In this document: positions 51,311 to 60,861 of the stretch, piece by piece
Numbering within the stretch: the first letter of the stretch is position 1
Layout of the letters: each line of letters starts with the position of its first letter
From: Denitromonas halophila
GTDB taxonomy: Bacteria; Pseudomonadota; Gammaproteobacteria; Burkholderiales; Rhodocyclaceae
Direction: 5' to 3'
NCBI RefSeq assembly: GCF_007625155.1
Contig: NZ_VMNK01000015.1
Span: 248,001 to 312,000, forward strand
Length of the DNA stretch: 64,000 nt
Translations under genes and position numbers: made by a program
The notes under the pieces: model-generated
What the model was told of the DNA's origin: nothing
What the model saw: the letters and a program-made list of their open reading frames with translations, nothing else
The model's database searches: none

Positions 51311-51330
51311 CCTAGTTCTTTTGGACTAGG
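51311..51330. promoter_or_regulatory. Palindromic operator 1 upstream of the Crp/Fnr-type gene
   Basis: CCTAGTTCTTTTGGACTAGG, an inverted repeat of CCTAGTYC with a 4-bp centre. The core TAGTTCT-TT-TGGACTA has the 7-2-7 geometry of NarL sites (heptamer TACYYMT) with some mismatches. A second copy lies before narK1. It is not followed by a T-run, so a terminator for relA is less likely. Confidence 0.55.
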
Positions 51331-51471
51331 CCGCCTCGGTCATTCGGGGGGTGGTCGTCCGGCCGATTGTCGTGCTCAGCGTGTCTTCGTATTGTGTCCC
51401 CCGTAGAGGCTCCGGCCGTGCGCGCTGTTGTCGCCGCCGATGTGCCTCCGTGGCGGCGCGAGGAGGTACGT

Positions 51472-52206
51472 ATGGACATGAGGATCAGTCAGGCACGACG
51501 GCATTTGGCTGGTGGTCACGCAGAGGGTCGCTCCGAGGTCATCTCCATGCTCCGGTCGATGCCCTTGCTCAAAGGTCTGCAGGCTCGCACGCTTGAGTTG
51601 CTGGCGCAGGAGGCAACCCGACTGCGCTATGAGCGCGAGGAGATCGTATTTCGTCGTGGCTCGGTGCCGACGGGTTTGTTTTTTGTGCTCGAGGGCAGCA
51701 TCAAGCTGCTCGCCCTGGAGCCCGACGGGCGCGAAAAAGTGATCGAACTCTTCACCGAAAAGCGTTTTTTCGGTGAGATTGGCGTTTTTCGGTTGTCGCG
51801 CTATCGGGCGTGGACGCAAGCGGTACGATCGACCGAGCTGCTGCATGTGCCCTCCGACGCTTTGCGCCAGGCCGTGCGCGAAGACCACGAACTGTCCTTG
51901 CGCATGCTGTCCGAAGTGTCCGGCCGAGTGCAGGCCTTGATCGAGTCGATCAGCCAGACCGCCCCCTTGCTCGCCTACAAGCGGGTCGCGGCCTATCTCA
52001 TTGAGCAGGATGGGATCGGCGACGTTCAGCCGGGATGGGTGCACCTGGCGGCGCCGAAATACACCATTGCCTCCATGCTAAACATGAGCAGCGAGGCGTT
52101 GTCCCGCGCGCTGCGCAAGCTGCGCGATGCCGGCATGATCGAAGGCGGGGGACGCACCATCCGCATTCTCGACTACAAGGGGCTGAGCGCTCTGCTCAAC
52201 ACCTGA
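51472..52206 (+). CDS. Crp/Fnr-family transcriptional regulator
   Basis: A 244-residue regulator with a cyclic-nucleotide-binding-like beta-roll (about 25-125, RRGSVPTGLFFVLEGSIKLLAL), a dimerisation helix and a C-terminal winged helix-turn-helix (about 165-235, PKYTIASMLNMSSEALSRALRKL). There are no cysteines at all, so it cannot carry an FNR [4Fe-4S] cluster; it is nearer to Dnr/NnrR/NarR-type proteins that respond to nitrogen oxides. A perfect AGGAGGT ribosome site 5 bp before the ATG at 51472 decides the start. Its place before narK1K2GHJI suggests it controls nitrate respiration. Confidence 0.87.
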   Translation: MDMRISQARRHLAGGHAEGRSEVISMLRSMPLLKGLQARTLELLAQEATRLRYEREEIVFRRGSVPTGLFFVLEGSIKLLALEPDGREKVIELFTEKRFFGEIGVFRLSRYRAWTQAVRSTELLHVPSDALRQAVREDHELSLRMLSEVSGRVQALIESISQTAPLLAYKRVAAYLIEQDGIGDVQPGWVHLAAPKYTIASMLNMSSEALSRALRKLRDAGMIEGGGRTIRILDYKGLSALLNT

Positions 52207-52293
52207 CCCACACCCTTGGCTTTCGTTTCGGCGCGGCCGACCCGCCGCGCCGGCATGTCGCTGTTGACGCTGGCTGTGCCGGATGCGCCGGCG

Positions 52294-52313
52294 TCTAGTT
52301 CTTTGTGACTAGT
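52294..52313. promoter_or_regulatory. Palindromic operator 2 upstream of narK1
   Basis: TCTAGTTCTTTGTGACTAGT. It shares CTAGTTCTTT and GACTAG with operator 1 and is 108 bp before the narK1 start. Same 7-2-7 layout (TAGTTCT-TT-GTGACTA). Regulator not proved; NarL or the adjacent Crp/Fnr-type protein are the candidates. Confidence 0.55.
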
Positions 52314-52420
52314 CCTTGTGCACCGCTCAACTCCTGCGGATGACCAATGTTGCACTTGCCCGTCGGCCGATACGCTGCATGGCAATGAAACATCCGTGTG
52401 CGGCAGGAGGAAAAACGGCA

Positions 52421-53668
52421 ATGGCGACACTGCGTCATCAGCAGATTTCGGTGCTCTCGTCGAGTACGGTGGCCTTCACGGTGTGCTTTGCGGTGTGGAT
52501 GATCTTCGCGGTCATCGGCGTGCCCATCAAGGCCCAGCTCAACCTTAACGAAACCCAGTTTGGCCTGCTGGCCTCGATGCCGGTGCTCACTGGTGCGCTG
52601 GTGCGTTTGCCGCTCGGCTTGTGGGGCGACAAGTACGGCGGCCGGCTGGTGTTTTTTGTGCTGATGCTCAGCACGGTGCTGCCGATCTATCTCATCGGCC
52701 ATGCCACCGAGTACTGGCAATTTCTGGTGATCGGCCTGTTCGTCGGCCTGGCGGGCGGGTCGTTCTCGGTCGGCATTGCCTACTGCGCCCGCTGGTTCGA
52801 ACGCAGTCGCCAAGGCCTGGCGATGGGCATCTTCGGTGCTGGCAACTCCGGTGCGGCGCTGACCAAGTTCGTGGCGCCAGCGATTGTCGCCGCCTGGGGC
52901 TGGGAGATGGTGCCGACGGTGTATGCCATCGCAATGTTGGTGACTGCGCTGGCCTTCTGGGTCTTCAGCTATGACAACCCCACTCATCGCGTTGCGTCGA
53001 ATGTGAGCTTTGCTGACCAGTTGCGCGCCTTGAAAGACCCGCGCGTATGGAAGTACTGCCAGTACTACTCCATCGTGTTTGGCGGTTATGTGGCGCTCGC
53101 CTTGTGGATGACAAAGTACTACGTCACCGAGTACGGCTTCTCGCTTCAGATGGCGGCCTTGCTGGCGGCGGCGTTTTCTCTGCCGGGCGGCGTTCTGCGC
53201 GCTTTCGGCGGCTGGTTTTCCGACCGCTTCGGCGCACACAAGGTCACCTGGTGGGTGATGTGGGTGTCGTGGATCTGCCTGTTCCTGCTCTCTTACCCGC
53301 AGACGCATCTCACCGTTCAGACGGTCAGCGGTCCCAAGACCTTCGATATTGGCCTCAATCCGTGGATGTTTACGGTGTTGTTGTTCGCCGTTGGCGTGGC
53401 CTTCGCGTTCGGCAAGGCCTCTGTCTTCAAGTACATCTCTGACGAGTTCCCGCATGACATCGGCGCGGTGTCCGGCATCGTCGGCCTCGTCGGTGGCCTG
53501 GGCGGCTTCCTGCTGCCGATCCTGTTTGGCGCAATGGTCGATCTGACCGGCGTGCGCTCCAGCTGCTTCATGTTGCTCTATGGCGTGACCTGGGTATCGC
53601 TCATCTGGATGTACTGGACCGAGGTGCGCGCGACCGACGTGATGCACTCGGCGGCTACAAAGTCTTGA
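52421..53668 (+). CDS. narK1: Nitrate/nitrite transporter, NarK1 type
   Basis: A 415-residue major facilitator with 12 helices. Nitrate-signature segments are GIPKAQ-like VPIKAQLNLNETQFGLLASMPVLTGALVRLPLG in the first part and VGLAGGSFSVGIAYCARWF, with FGAGNSGAALTKF; the second nitrate motif is GIVGLVGGLGGFLLPI. The ATG at 52421 follows AGGAGG at 52405-52410. By family it is a nitrate:proton symporter. NarK2 follows after 22 bp. Confidence 0.93.
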   Translation: MATLRHQQISVLSSSTVAFTVCFAVWMIFAVIGVPIKAQLNLNETQFGLLASMPVLTGALVRLPLGLWGDKYGGRLVFFVLMLSTVLPIYLIGHATEYWQFLVIGLFVGLAGGSFSVGIAYCARWFERSRQGLAMGIFGAGNSGAALTKFVAPAIVAAWGWEMVPTVYAIAMLVTALAFWVFSYDNPTHRVASNVSFADQLRALKDPRVWKYCQYYSIVFGGYVALALWMTKYYVTEYGFSLQMAALLAAAFSLPGGVLRAFGGWFSDRFGAHKVTWWVMWVSWICLFLLSYPQTHLTVQTVSGPKTFDIGLNPWMFTVLLFAVGVAFAFGKASVFKYISDEFPHDIGAVSGIVGLVGGLGGFLLPILFGAMVDLTGVRSSCFMLLYGVTWVSLIWMYWTEVRATDVMHSAATKS

Positions 53669-53690
53669 TTTAAAAAACGAGGGGGTGAAT

Positions 53691-55346
53691 GTGAATTCCA
53701 GCCGTGCCGAGCGCGTACCGCTCGCAACACAGAAGACCGGTGGTGCCGACGTCGATTACTGGGATCCTGAGGACGAGAAGTTCTGGGAGAGTACCGGCAA
53801 GCGTATCGCCAACCGTAACCTGTGGATCTCGATCCCGGCGCTTTACTGTGGATTCGCGGTGTGGGCGATGTGGGGAATCATCTCGGTGCAGATGCTGAAC
53901 CTCGGTTTTCCCTTCACCAAGGAGCAGCTGTTTACGCTGACCGCGATCTCCGGTCTGTCGGGTGCGACGATGCGTATCCCCTCGTCGTTCTTCATTCGCC
54001 TCGCGGGGGGGCGCAATACCATCTTCCTGACCACGGCGATGCTGTTGACGCCGGTCATCGGTACCGGTATCGCGCTGCAACACCAGGATCTTCCGCTGTG
54101 GGTATTCCAGCTGCTGGCGCTGTGGTCCGGTGTGGGCGGTGGCAACTTCGCCAGCTCGATGTCAAACATCAACCCCTTCTTTCCCAAACGGCTGCAGGGT
54201 ACGGCGCTGGGCCTGAATGCGGGTCTGGGCAATTTCGGCGTGACCGCGACGCAGATTTTCATCCCGCTGTTCATGACCGTTGGCTTGTTCGGCGCCATTG
54301 GCGGCGAGCCGATGACGCTCGTCAAGGATTCGGGCTGGTTGTTTGGCAAGATCCCGGCGGGCGCGCCCACCTACATCCAGAACGCCGGCTTCGTGGGCAT
54401 CCTGATTCTCGTGCCGGTGTCGATTGCCGCTTGGTTCGGCATGAACAATCTGCGCTCGGTGTCGCCGCAGACGGGCGTCGTCGCCAGCTTCTCCAAGATC
54501 ACCTGGCTCTACACGCTCGCCTTCATCCCCGCGATTGTCGGTCTTTACCTTTATCTGCCGGCGCCGACCGGCCTGGGCTTGATCAATGCGTGGTTCCTGG
54601 TGCCGTTCGATATCGTGATGGCGCTGTTGATCATGAAGCTCGCGGCGTTCGGCCCAATGAAGGAGAACGTTGCAAAGCAGTTCGCGATCTTCTCGAACAA
54701 ACACACTTGGGCCATGACCGCGCTCTATGTCGTCACCTTTGGCTCCTTCATTGGTTTCTCGCTGGCGCTGCCGCTGGCGATCACCGTGATCTTTGGCGAC
54801 AAGCACATTCTGGATGCGGCGACGGGAGTGTGGACTCACGTCAAGAACCCGGCCGCGCCCTCCGCGCTGACCTACGCGTGGATCGGCCCCTTTGTGGGCG
54901 CGGCGGCACGTCCGTTTGGCGGCTGGATTTCCGACAAGCTTGGCGGCTCCATCGTGACGCAGGCGGTGTCAGCGGTGATGGCGGTGGCCTCGGTCGCCAC
55001 GGGCTACGTGATGTTCCTCGCCTTTCACTCCGAGACGCCGGAGCAGTACTTCCTGGTCTTCATGCTGCTCTTTTCGTCGCTTTTCCTCGCGTCGGGCGTT
55101 GGTAACGGCTCGACCTTCCGCTCGGTGGGCCACATCTTCAACCGCGAACAGGCCGGCCCCGTGCTGGGTTGGACGTCCGCGGTGGCGGCCTACGGGTCTT
55201 TTGTTGCGCCGACCATGATTGGCGGACAAATCCACGCCGGTACGCCGGAGAACGCCATGTATGGCTTCGCGGTGTTTTACGCGGTGTGCCTGGTTATCAA
55301 CTGGTGGTTCTACCTGCGTCCCAACGCCTACGTAAAAAACCCCTGA
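53691..55346 (+). CDS. narK2: Nitrate/nitrite antiporter, NarK2 type
   Basis: A 551-residue major facilitator, longer than NarK1 by an N-terminal stretch and a central loop. Markers are ISGLSGATMRIPSSFFIRLAGG, GVGGGNFASSMSNINPFFPK and NAGLGNFGVTATQ, typical of nitrate/nitrite antiporters. The GTG at 53691 is preferred because GAGGGGG lies 5 bp upstream; a GTG at 53685 would sit inside that site. Separate narK1 and narK2 here correspond to the single fused NarK of Paracoccus. Confidence 0.93.
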   Translation: MNSSRAERVPLATQKTGGADVDYWDPEDEKFWESTGKRIANRNLWISIPALYCGFAVWAMWGIISVQMLNLGFPFTKEQLFTLTAISGLSGATMRIPSSFFIRLAGGRNTIFLTTAMLLTPVIGTGIALQHQDLPLWVFQLLALWSGVGGGNFASSMSNINPFFPKRLQGTALGLNAGLGNFGVTATQIFIPLFMTVGLFGAIGGEPMTLVKDSGWLFGKIPAGAPTYIQNAGFVGILILVPVSIAAWFGMNNLRSVSPQTGVVASFSKITWLYTLAFIPAIVGLYLYLPAPTGLGLINAWFLVPFDIVMALLIMKLAAFGPMKENVAKQFAIFSNKHTWAMTALYVVTFGSFIGFSLALPLAITVIFGDKHILDAATGVWTHVKNPAAPSALTYAWIGPFVGAAARPFGGWISDKLGGSIVTQAVSAVMAVASVATGYVMFLAFHSETPEQYFLVFMLLFSSLFLASGVGNGSTFRSVGHIFNREQAGPVLGWTSAVAAYGSFVAPTMIGGQIHAGTPENAMYGFAVFYAVCLVINWWFYLRPNAYVKNP

Positions 55347-55410
55347 GCATGCAGCCCCACGGCAGCGCGGCGGCATCGCCCTGTACCTCACAAGTTAGAA
55401 GGAGCATCAA

Positions 55411-58400
55411 GTGAGTCACTTTCTGGATCGACTGAAGTTCTTGGAACGGATTAAGGAAACCTTCTCCAACGGCCACGGTATCGTCACGGACGAAGACCGT
55501 AACTGGGAAGACGCCTACCGCAACCGCTGGCGCCACGACAAGGTGGTGCGTTCCACCCATGGCGTGAACTGTACCGGTGGCTGCTCGTGGCGGATCTTCG
55601 TCAAGAACGGGCTGGTATCGTTCGAAATGCAGCAGACCGACTACCCGCGTACCCGCGAGGATCTGCCTAACCATGAGCCGCGCGGTTGCCAGCGGGGCGC
55701 CTCGTTCTCGTGGTATCTCTACTCGCCGCACCGCATTAAGCACCCGATGATCCGTGGCCGACTGCTCGAGCTGTATCGCGCCGAGCGTCAGAGCGGCAAG
55801 GACCCGGTCGAGGCTTGGGCGGCCATCCAGAAAGACGAGAAGAAGCGCGACAAATACGTGCGTGTGCGCGGTTTGGGCGGCTTTGTTCGCACGAGCTGGA
55901 ATGAAGTCAGCGAGATCGTCGCCGCCGCTAACGTCTACACCATCAAGAAGTGGGGCCCGGACCGCATCTACGGTTTCTCGCCGATCCCCGCGATGTCGAT
56001 GATTTCCTATGCCGCCGGTTCGCGTTACCTGTCGCTGATCGGTGCCGCCTGCGGTTCGTTCTACGACTGGTATTGCGACCTGCCGGCTGCCAGCCCGCAG
56101 ACCTGGGGCGAGCAGACCGACGTGCCCGAAGCGGCCGACTGGTACAACTCGACCTACCTGATCATCACCGGCGCCAACCTGCCGATGACGCGCACGCCGG
56201 ATGCCCACTTCGCCACCGAGGTGCGCTACAAGGGCACAAAGATCGTCTCGATGGCGCCGGACTACGCCGAGTACGTCAAGTTTGCTGACTTGTGGATGCC
56301 GGTCAAGCAGGGCACCGATTCGGCCGCTTTCCTGGCCATGGGCCATGTCGCGCTCAAAGAGTTCTACATCAACAAGCAAGACCCGTATTTCCAGGAATAC
56401 GCCCGCAAGTACACCGACTTGCCGATGCAGGTCATTCTGCGCGCTCATGAAGATGGCTTCGTGAGTGACCGCAACTTGCGCGCCTCTGACTTCGATGGCG
56501 GCTTGGGCGAGGCCAACAACCCCGAGTGGAAAACCATCGTTTTCGACAGTAAGGGCAAGCGCTTCATTGCGCCGAACGGTTCCATCGGTTTCCGTTGGGG
56601 CGAAGAGGGCAAGTGGAACCTGCTCGAGAAAACCGGCGCCGACCAAGCCGAGACCGAAGCGGAGCTGACCTGCATCGACAACCGCGACGCCGTGGTGTCG
56701 GTCGGTTTTCCGCACTTCACGCCGGGCGAAGACGAACTGCTGTACCGCAACGTGCCGGTGCGTCAGCTGACGCTGGCCTCGGGCGAAACGGTGTATGTCG
56801 CCTCGGTGTTCGACCTGCAAGTGGCGCAATACGGTATCGACCGTGGTCTGGGTGGCGGCAATGTGGCCTCGTCCTACGACGACGCTGATGTGGCCTACAC
56901 GCCGGCCTGGGCCGCCAAGTACACCGGCGTCAAAGCGGCCGACATGGAGCGCACCGGTCGCGAGTTTGCCGACAACGCCTCGCGTACCAAGGGCAAGTCC
57001 ATGGTCATCATGGGCGCGGCGATTAACCACTGGTATCACAACGACCTGTCCTACCGCGCGATCATGAACCTGCTGCACATGTGCGGCTGTGTGGGTCAGA
57101 CCGGCGGAGGCTGGGCGCACTACGTGGGCCAGGAAAAGCTGCGGCCGCAGGCCGGCTGGGCACCGATTGCCTTCGCACTCGACTGGCAGCGTCCGCCGCG
57201 CCACATGAACTCCACCTCGTACTGGTATTTCCACACCGACCAGTGGCGCTACGAGACCATCGACGCTGACGCACTGATGTCGCCGGCCGGCAAGAACCGC
57301 AACAAGGGCCTGACCCTGGCCGACTACAACGTCAAGGCCACCCGCATGGGCTGGCTGCCGTCGATGCCGCACTTCAATCGCAACCCGGTCGAACTGGTCG
57401 CCGAAGCCGAAAAGGCCGGTGCCACCGACGAAGCCGGTGTGTCGAAGTACGTGGTCGATCAGCTCAAGAGCGGCAAGCTGGACATGGCCTTTGCCGATCC
57501 GGATGCCGAAGAGAACTGGCCGCGTAACCTCATCGTCTGGCGCGCCAACCTGATCGGTTCGTCCGCCAAGGGGCATGAATACTTCCTCAAGCACTTGCTC
57601 GGCGCGCAGAACGGCGTGATGAGCGAAGGCGGCGCCGGCAACGGCTGCAAGGAAGTGAAGTGGCACGAAGAAGGCCCGACCGGCAAGCTGGACCTGATGG
57701 TGGACATCAACTTCCGCCTCAACTCCACCGGTGCCTACTCGGATATCATTCTGCCGACCGCCACCTGGTACGAGAAGAACGATCTCAACACCACCGACAT
57801 GCACCCCTTCATCCATCCGCTGGGTGAAGCCGTCACGCCGGGCTGGGAGTCCAAGTCCGACTGGCAGATCTTCAAGCGCCTGTCGAAGGAGTTCTCCAAG
57901 CTGGCCGCCAAGCACCTGCCCGACGCCAAGGATCTGGTCGCGTTGCCCATGCAGCACGACTCGGCCATGGAACTGGCGCAACCGCTGGGTGAAGCGCGTG
58001 ACTGGAAACTGGGCGAGTGCGAGCCGATTCCGGGCAAGACCATGCCGATCCTGAAGGTGGTCGAGCGCGATTATGTCAGCACCTACAACAAGTACATCGC
58101 GCTGGGCCCCTTGATGGTCGAGCTGGGCAACAACGTCAAGGGCATCGACTGGAACACCGAGGCCGAGTACGAAGAGCTCAAGAAGTGCAACTACACGGTC
58201 ACGGAAGAGGGTGTCTCGAAAGGCATGCCGTCGCTCGAAGAAGATATCTACGTGTGCGATGCGATCATGCGCATGGCGCCGGAGACCAATGGCGAAGTGG
58301 CACACAAGTCGTGGAGCGCGTTGTCGAAGAAGACCGGCATCGACCACCACCACCTGTACGCCGGCCGCCATGAGGACAAGATCACCTTCCGCGACATCGT

Positions 58401-59166
58401 CGCCCAGCCGCGCAAGATCATCACCGCGCCGACCTGGTCGGGGATCGAGTCGGAGACCGTGTCCTACACCGCCGGCTACACCAACGTGCATGAACACATC
58501 CCGTTCCGCACGCTGACCGGCCGGGCGCACTTCTACCAGGACCACGAGTGGTTCCTCGACTTCGGCGAAGGTTTCTGCACCTTCAAGCCGCCGGTCGACC
58601 TCAAGGCGCACGACAACGTGCCGGCCAGCGTTCGCGCCAAGCCGCACCTGACGCTGTCGTGGATCACCCCGCACTCCAAGTGGGGCATCCACTCGAGCTA
58701 CCAGGACAACCTGCGCATGCTCAACCTGTTCCGCGGCGGCCCCTACATCTGGCTGTCCGAAGAAGAGGCGGCCACGGTCGGCATCCGCGACAACGACTGG
58801 GTCGAGGCGATCAACTCCAACGGCGCCACGGTGGCTCGGGCAGTGGTGTCGCAGCGCGTGCCGCGCGGCATGGCGCTGATGTACCACGCCCAGGAAAAGA
58901 ACATCAACGTGCCCGGCTCGAACACCACCGGCAAGCGCGGCGGCATTCTCAACTCGGTGACCCGGGTGGTGGTCAAGCCGACCAACATGGTCGGCGGCTA
59001 CGCCCAGTTGTCGTACAGCTTCAACTACTACGGCACGGTGGGTTGCCAGCGTGACGAGATGGTGGTGCTGCACAAGATCGAGGACCAGGACATCGACTGG
59101 CTCGAGCGACCGCTGACGGATGAACGCGAAGCCCAGCGCAACCCCGAGGGCATCGGCTCGAAATAA
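55411..59166 (+). CDS. narG: Respiratory nitrate reductase, alpha subunit
   Basis: A 1251-residue molybdo-bis-MGD enzyme that reduces nitrate at the cytoplasmic face of the membrane. The FS0 [4Fe-4S] ligands His50, Cys54, Cys58 and Cys93 match E. coli NarG exactly in number and spacing. SFYDWYCDLPAASPQTWG contains the Asp that ligates Mo. The start is a GTG at 55411 with AAGGAG before it. It is followed by a repeat and then narH. An antisense frame almost as long on the minus strand is a codon-usage shadow. Confidence 0.98.
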   Translation: MSHFLDRLKFLERIKETFSNGHGIVTDEDRNWEDAYRNRWRHDKVVRSTHGVNCTGGCSWRIFVKNGLVSFEMQQTDYPRTREDLPNHEPRGCQRGASFSWYLYSPHRIKHPMIRGRLLELYRAERQSGKDPVEAWAAIQKDEKKRDKYVRVRGLGGFVRTSWNEVSEIVAAANVYTIKKWGPDRIYGFSPIPAMSMISYAAGSRYLSLIGAACGSFYDWYCDLPAASPQTWGEQTDVPEAADWYNSTYLIITGANLPMTRTPDAHFATEVRYKGTKIVSMAPDYAEYVKFADLWMPVKQGTDSAAFLAMGHVALKEFYINKQDPYFQEYARKYTDLPMQVILRAHEDGFVSDRNLRASDFDGGLGEANNPEWKTIVFDSKGKRFIAPNGSIGFRWGEEGKWNLLEKTGADQAETEAELTCIDNRDAVVSVGFPHFTPGEDELLYRNVPVRQLTLASGETVYVASVFDLQVAQYGIDRGLGGGNVASSYDDADVAYTPAWAAKYTGVKAADMERTGREFADNASRTKGKSMVIMGAAINHWYHNDLSYRAIMNLLHMCGCVGQTGGGWAHYVGQEKLRPQAGWAPIAFALDWQRPPRHMNSTSYWYFHTDQWRYETIDADALMSPAGKNRNKGLTLADYNVKATRMGWLPSMPHFNRNPVELVAEAEKAGATDEAGVSKYVVDQLKSGKLDMAFADPDAEENWPRNLIVWRANLIGSSAKGHEYFLKHLLGAQNGVMSEGGAGNGCKEVKWHEEGPTGKLDLMVDINFRLNSTGAYSDIILPTATWYEKNDLNTTDMHPFIHPLGEAVTPGWESKSDWQIFKRLSKEFSKLAAKHLPDAKDLVALPMQHDSAMELAQPLGEARDWKLGECEPIPGKTMPILKVVERDYVSTYNKYIALGPLMVELGNNVKGIDWNTEAEYEELKKCNYTVTEEGVSKGMPSLEEDIYVCDAIMRMAPETNGEVAHKSWSALSKKTGIDHHHLYAGRHEDKITFRDIVAQPRKIITAPTWSGIESETVSYTAGYTNVHEHIPFRTLTGRAHFYQDHEWFLDFGEGFCTFKPPVDLKAHDNVPASVRAKPHLTLSWITPHSKWGIHSSYQDNLRMLNLFRGGPYIWLSEEEAATVGIRDNDWVEAINSNGATVARAVVSQRVPRGMALMYHAQEKNINVPGSNTTGKRGGILNSVTRVVVKPTNMVGGYAQLSYSFNYYGTVGCQRDEMVVLHKIEDQDIDWLERPLTDEREAQRNPEGIGSK

Positions 59167-59175
59167 GCAGACAAC

Positions 59176-59252
59176 GTAGGGCGGATAAGCCGCAACGCGG
59201 CGTCATCCGCCGCATGCAAAACGGCGGAAGGTGCTGCGCTTTTCCGCCCTAC
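59176..59252 (+). repeat. Dispersed palindromic repeat, GTAGGGCGG family, copy 3, between narG and narH
   Basis: 77 bp with inverted ends GTAGGGCGG and CCGCCCTAC. It can fold into two hairpins: GGCGGAT with ATCCGCC enclosing CCGC/GCGG, and GGCGGAA with TTCCGCC. Strongly similar at both ends to the copy at 31968-32054. It fills most of the 111-bp narG-narH gap. Confidence 0.85.
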
Positions 59253-59277
59253 GACGACACAGGAACTGGAGAATCAA

Positions 59278-60849
59278 ATGAAAATCCGCGCGCAATTCGC
59301 GATGGTATTCAACCTCGACAAGTGCATTGGTTGCCACACCTGCTCGGTGACCTGCAAGAACGTGTGGACCAACCGCAAAGGCATGGAATACGCCTGGTTC
59401 AATAACGTCGAGTCCAAGCCCGGCATCGGCTATCCGAAGCAGTGGGAAGACCAGGAAAAATGGAAGGGCGGCTGGGAGAAGATCAACGGCAAGCTCGAAC
59501 TCAAGGCCGGCGGCCGGGTGAAGAAGATCGTGCAGATCTTTGCCAACCCCAACCTGCCCGAGATCGACGACTACTACGAGCCGTTCTCATTCGACTACGC
59601 CCGTTTGCAGAACGCACCGCTGTCCGAGGCCGCACCGACCGCACGCCCGATCTCACAGATCACCGGCGAGAAGATGGACAAGGTCACCTGGGGTCCGAAC
59701 TGGGAAGACGATCTGGCCGGCGAATTCGCCTCGCGCTCGCGCGATGCCAACTTTGCCAACATGCAGAAGGAGATGTACAAGCAGTTCGAAAACACCTTCC
59801 ACATGTACCTGCCGCGCATCTGTAACCACTGTATCAACCCGGCTTGCGTTGCATCGTGTCCGTCGGGTGCGCTGTACAAGCGTGAAGAAGACGGCATCGT
59901 GCTGTCCGACCAGGACCGCTGTCGCGGCTGGCGGATGTGCATCTCCGGCTGCCCGTACAAGAAGGTGTTCTTCAACTGGGAGTCGTCCAAGGCCGAGAAG
60001 TGCATCGGTTGCTACCCGCGCGTCGAGAACGGTCTGCCGACCGTGTGTTCCGAGACCTGCGTGGGCCGTATCCGCTACAACGGCATCATCCTGTACGACG
60101 CCGACAAGATCGAATCCGCCGCCAGCGCCGATGACACTCAGGATCTGTACCAGAACCATCTGGACATGTTCGTTGATCCCTTTGACCCGAAGATCATCGC
60201 CCAGGCCAAGAAAGATGGCATCACCGATGACTGGATTCTCGCCGCGCAGAAGTCGCCCATCTACAAGATGGCCGTGGAGTGGAAGATCGCCTTCCCGCTG
60301 CACCCCGAGTACCGCACGTTGCCGATGATCTGGTACGTGCCGCCGCTCTCGCCGGTGCAATCGCAGATCGACCAGAAGAATCTGCCGACCGAAGCCGATG
60401 GCGTGCTGCCCAAGGCCGAAGCCATGCGTCTGCCGGTGCAGTATCTGGCCAACCTGCTCACCGCCGGCAAGGAAGCGCCGATCGTCAGCGCGCTCAACCG
60501 CATGATCGCCATGCGCTCTTACCAGCGCTCGATCCATGTCGATGGCAAGCCCGACACCCGCGCGCTCGACGCCACCGGCATGACCGAAGACATGGCCAAG
60601 GAGATGTACCGTTATCTGGCCATCGCCAACTACGAAGACCGTTTCGTCATCCCGAGCTCGAAAGAAGAAATGCGTCTGGACGACTACTACGGCTTCCAGG
60701 GCCAGACCGGCTTCACCTTCGGCAACGCCTCGTCGCTGGGGATGACCAACAACGCCTTGTTCCCGGCGCGCCGGAAAGAAACGGTGGAGTCACGTGAAGA
60801 GGCGCCGCTGGCCGAGCCGACGCATGACGCGTCCGGCGAGCAGTACTGA
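59278..60849 (+). CDS. narH: Respiratory nitrate reductase, beta subunit
   Basis: A 523-residue iron-sulfur protein carrying electrons from NarI to NarG. It has four cluster motifs: CIGCHTCSVTCKNVW (Cys16, 19, 22, 26), CNHCINPACVASCPSG, CRGWRMCISGCPYKK, where Trp replaces one Cys to give the [3Fe-4S] centre, and CIGCYPRVENGLPTVCSETC. The GGAGAATCAA site precedes the ATG at 59278. NarJ follows after 12 bp. Confidence 0.98.
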   Translation: MKIRAQFAMVFNLDKCIGCHTCSVTCKNVWTNRKGMEYAWFNNVESKPGIGYPKQWEDQEKWKGGWEKINGKLELKAGGRVKKIVQIFANPNLPEIDDYYEPFSFDYARLQNAPLSEAAPTARPISQITGEKMDKVTWGPNWEDDLAGEFASRSRDANFANMQKEMYKQFENTFHMYLPRICNHCINPACVASCPSGALYKREEDGIVLSDQDRCRGWRMCISGCPYKKVFFNWESSKAEKCIGCYPRVENGLPTVCSETCVGRIRYNGIILYDADKIESAASADDTQDLYQNHLDMFVDPFDPKIIAQAKKDGITDDWILAAQKSPIYKMAVEWKIAFPLHPEYRTLPMIWYVPPLSPVQSQIDQKNLPTEADGVLPKAEAMRLPVQYLANLLTAGKEAPIVSALNRMIAMRSYQRSIHVDGKPDTRALDATGMTEDMAKEMYRYLAIANYEDRFVIPSSKEEMRLDDYYGFQGQTGFTFGNASSLGMTNNALFPARRKETVESREEAPLAEPTHDASGEQY

Positions 60850-60861
60850 GGAGGGAGAACC

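Noticed and set aside
55297-59073. A 1258-codon minus-strand frame opposite narG
   Set aside because: It is exactly antisense to narG, has no family character and arises from the strong third-position GC bias.
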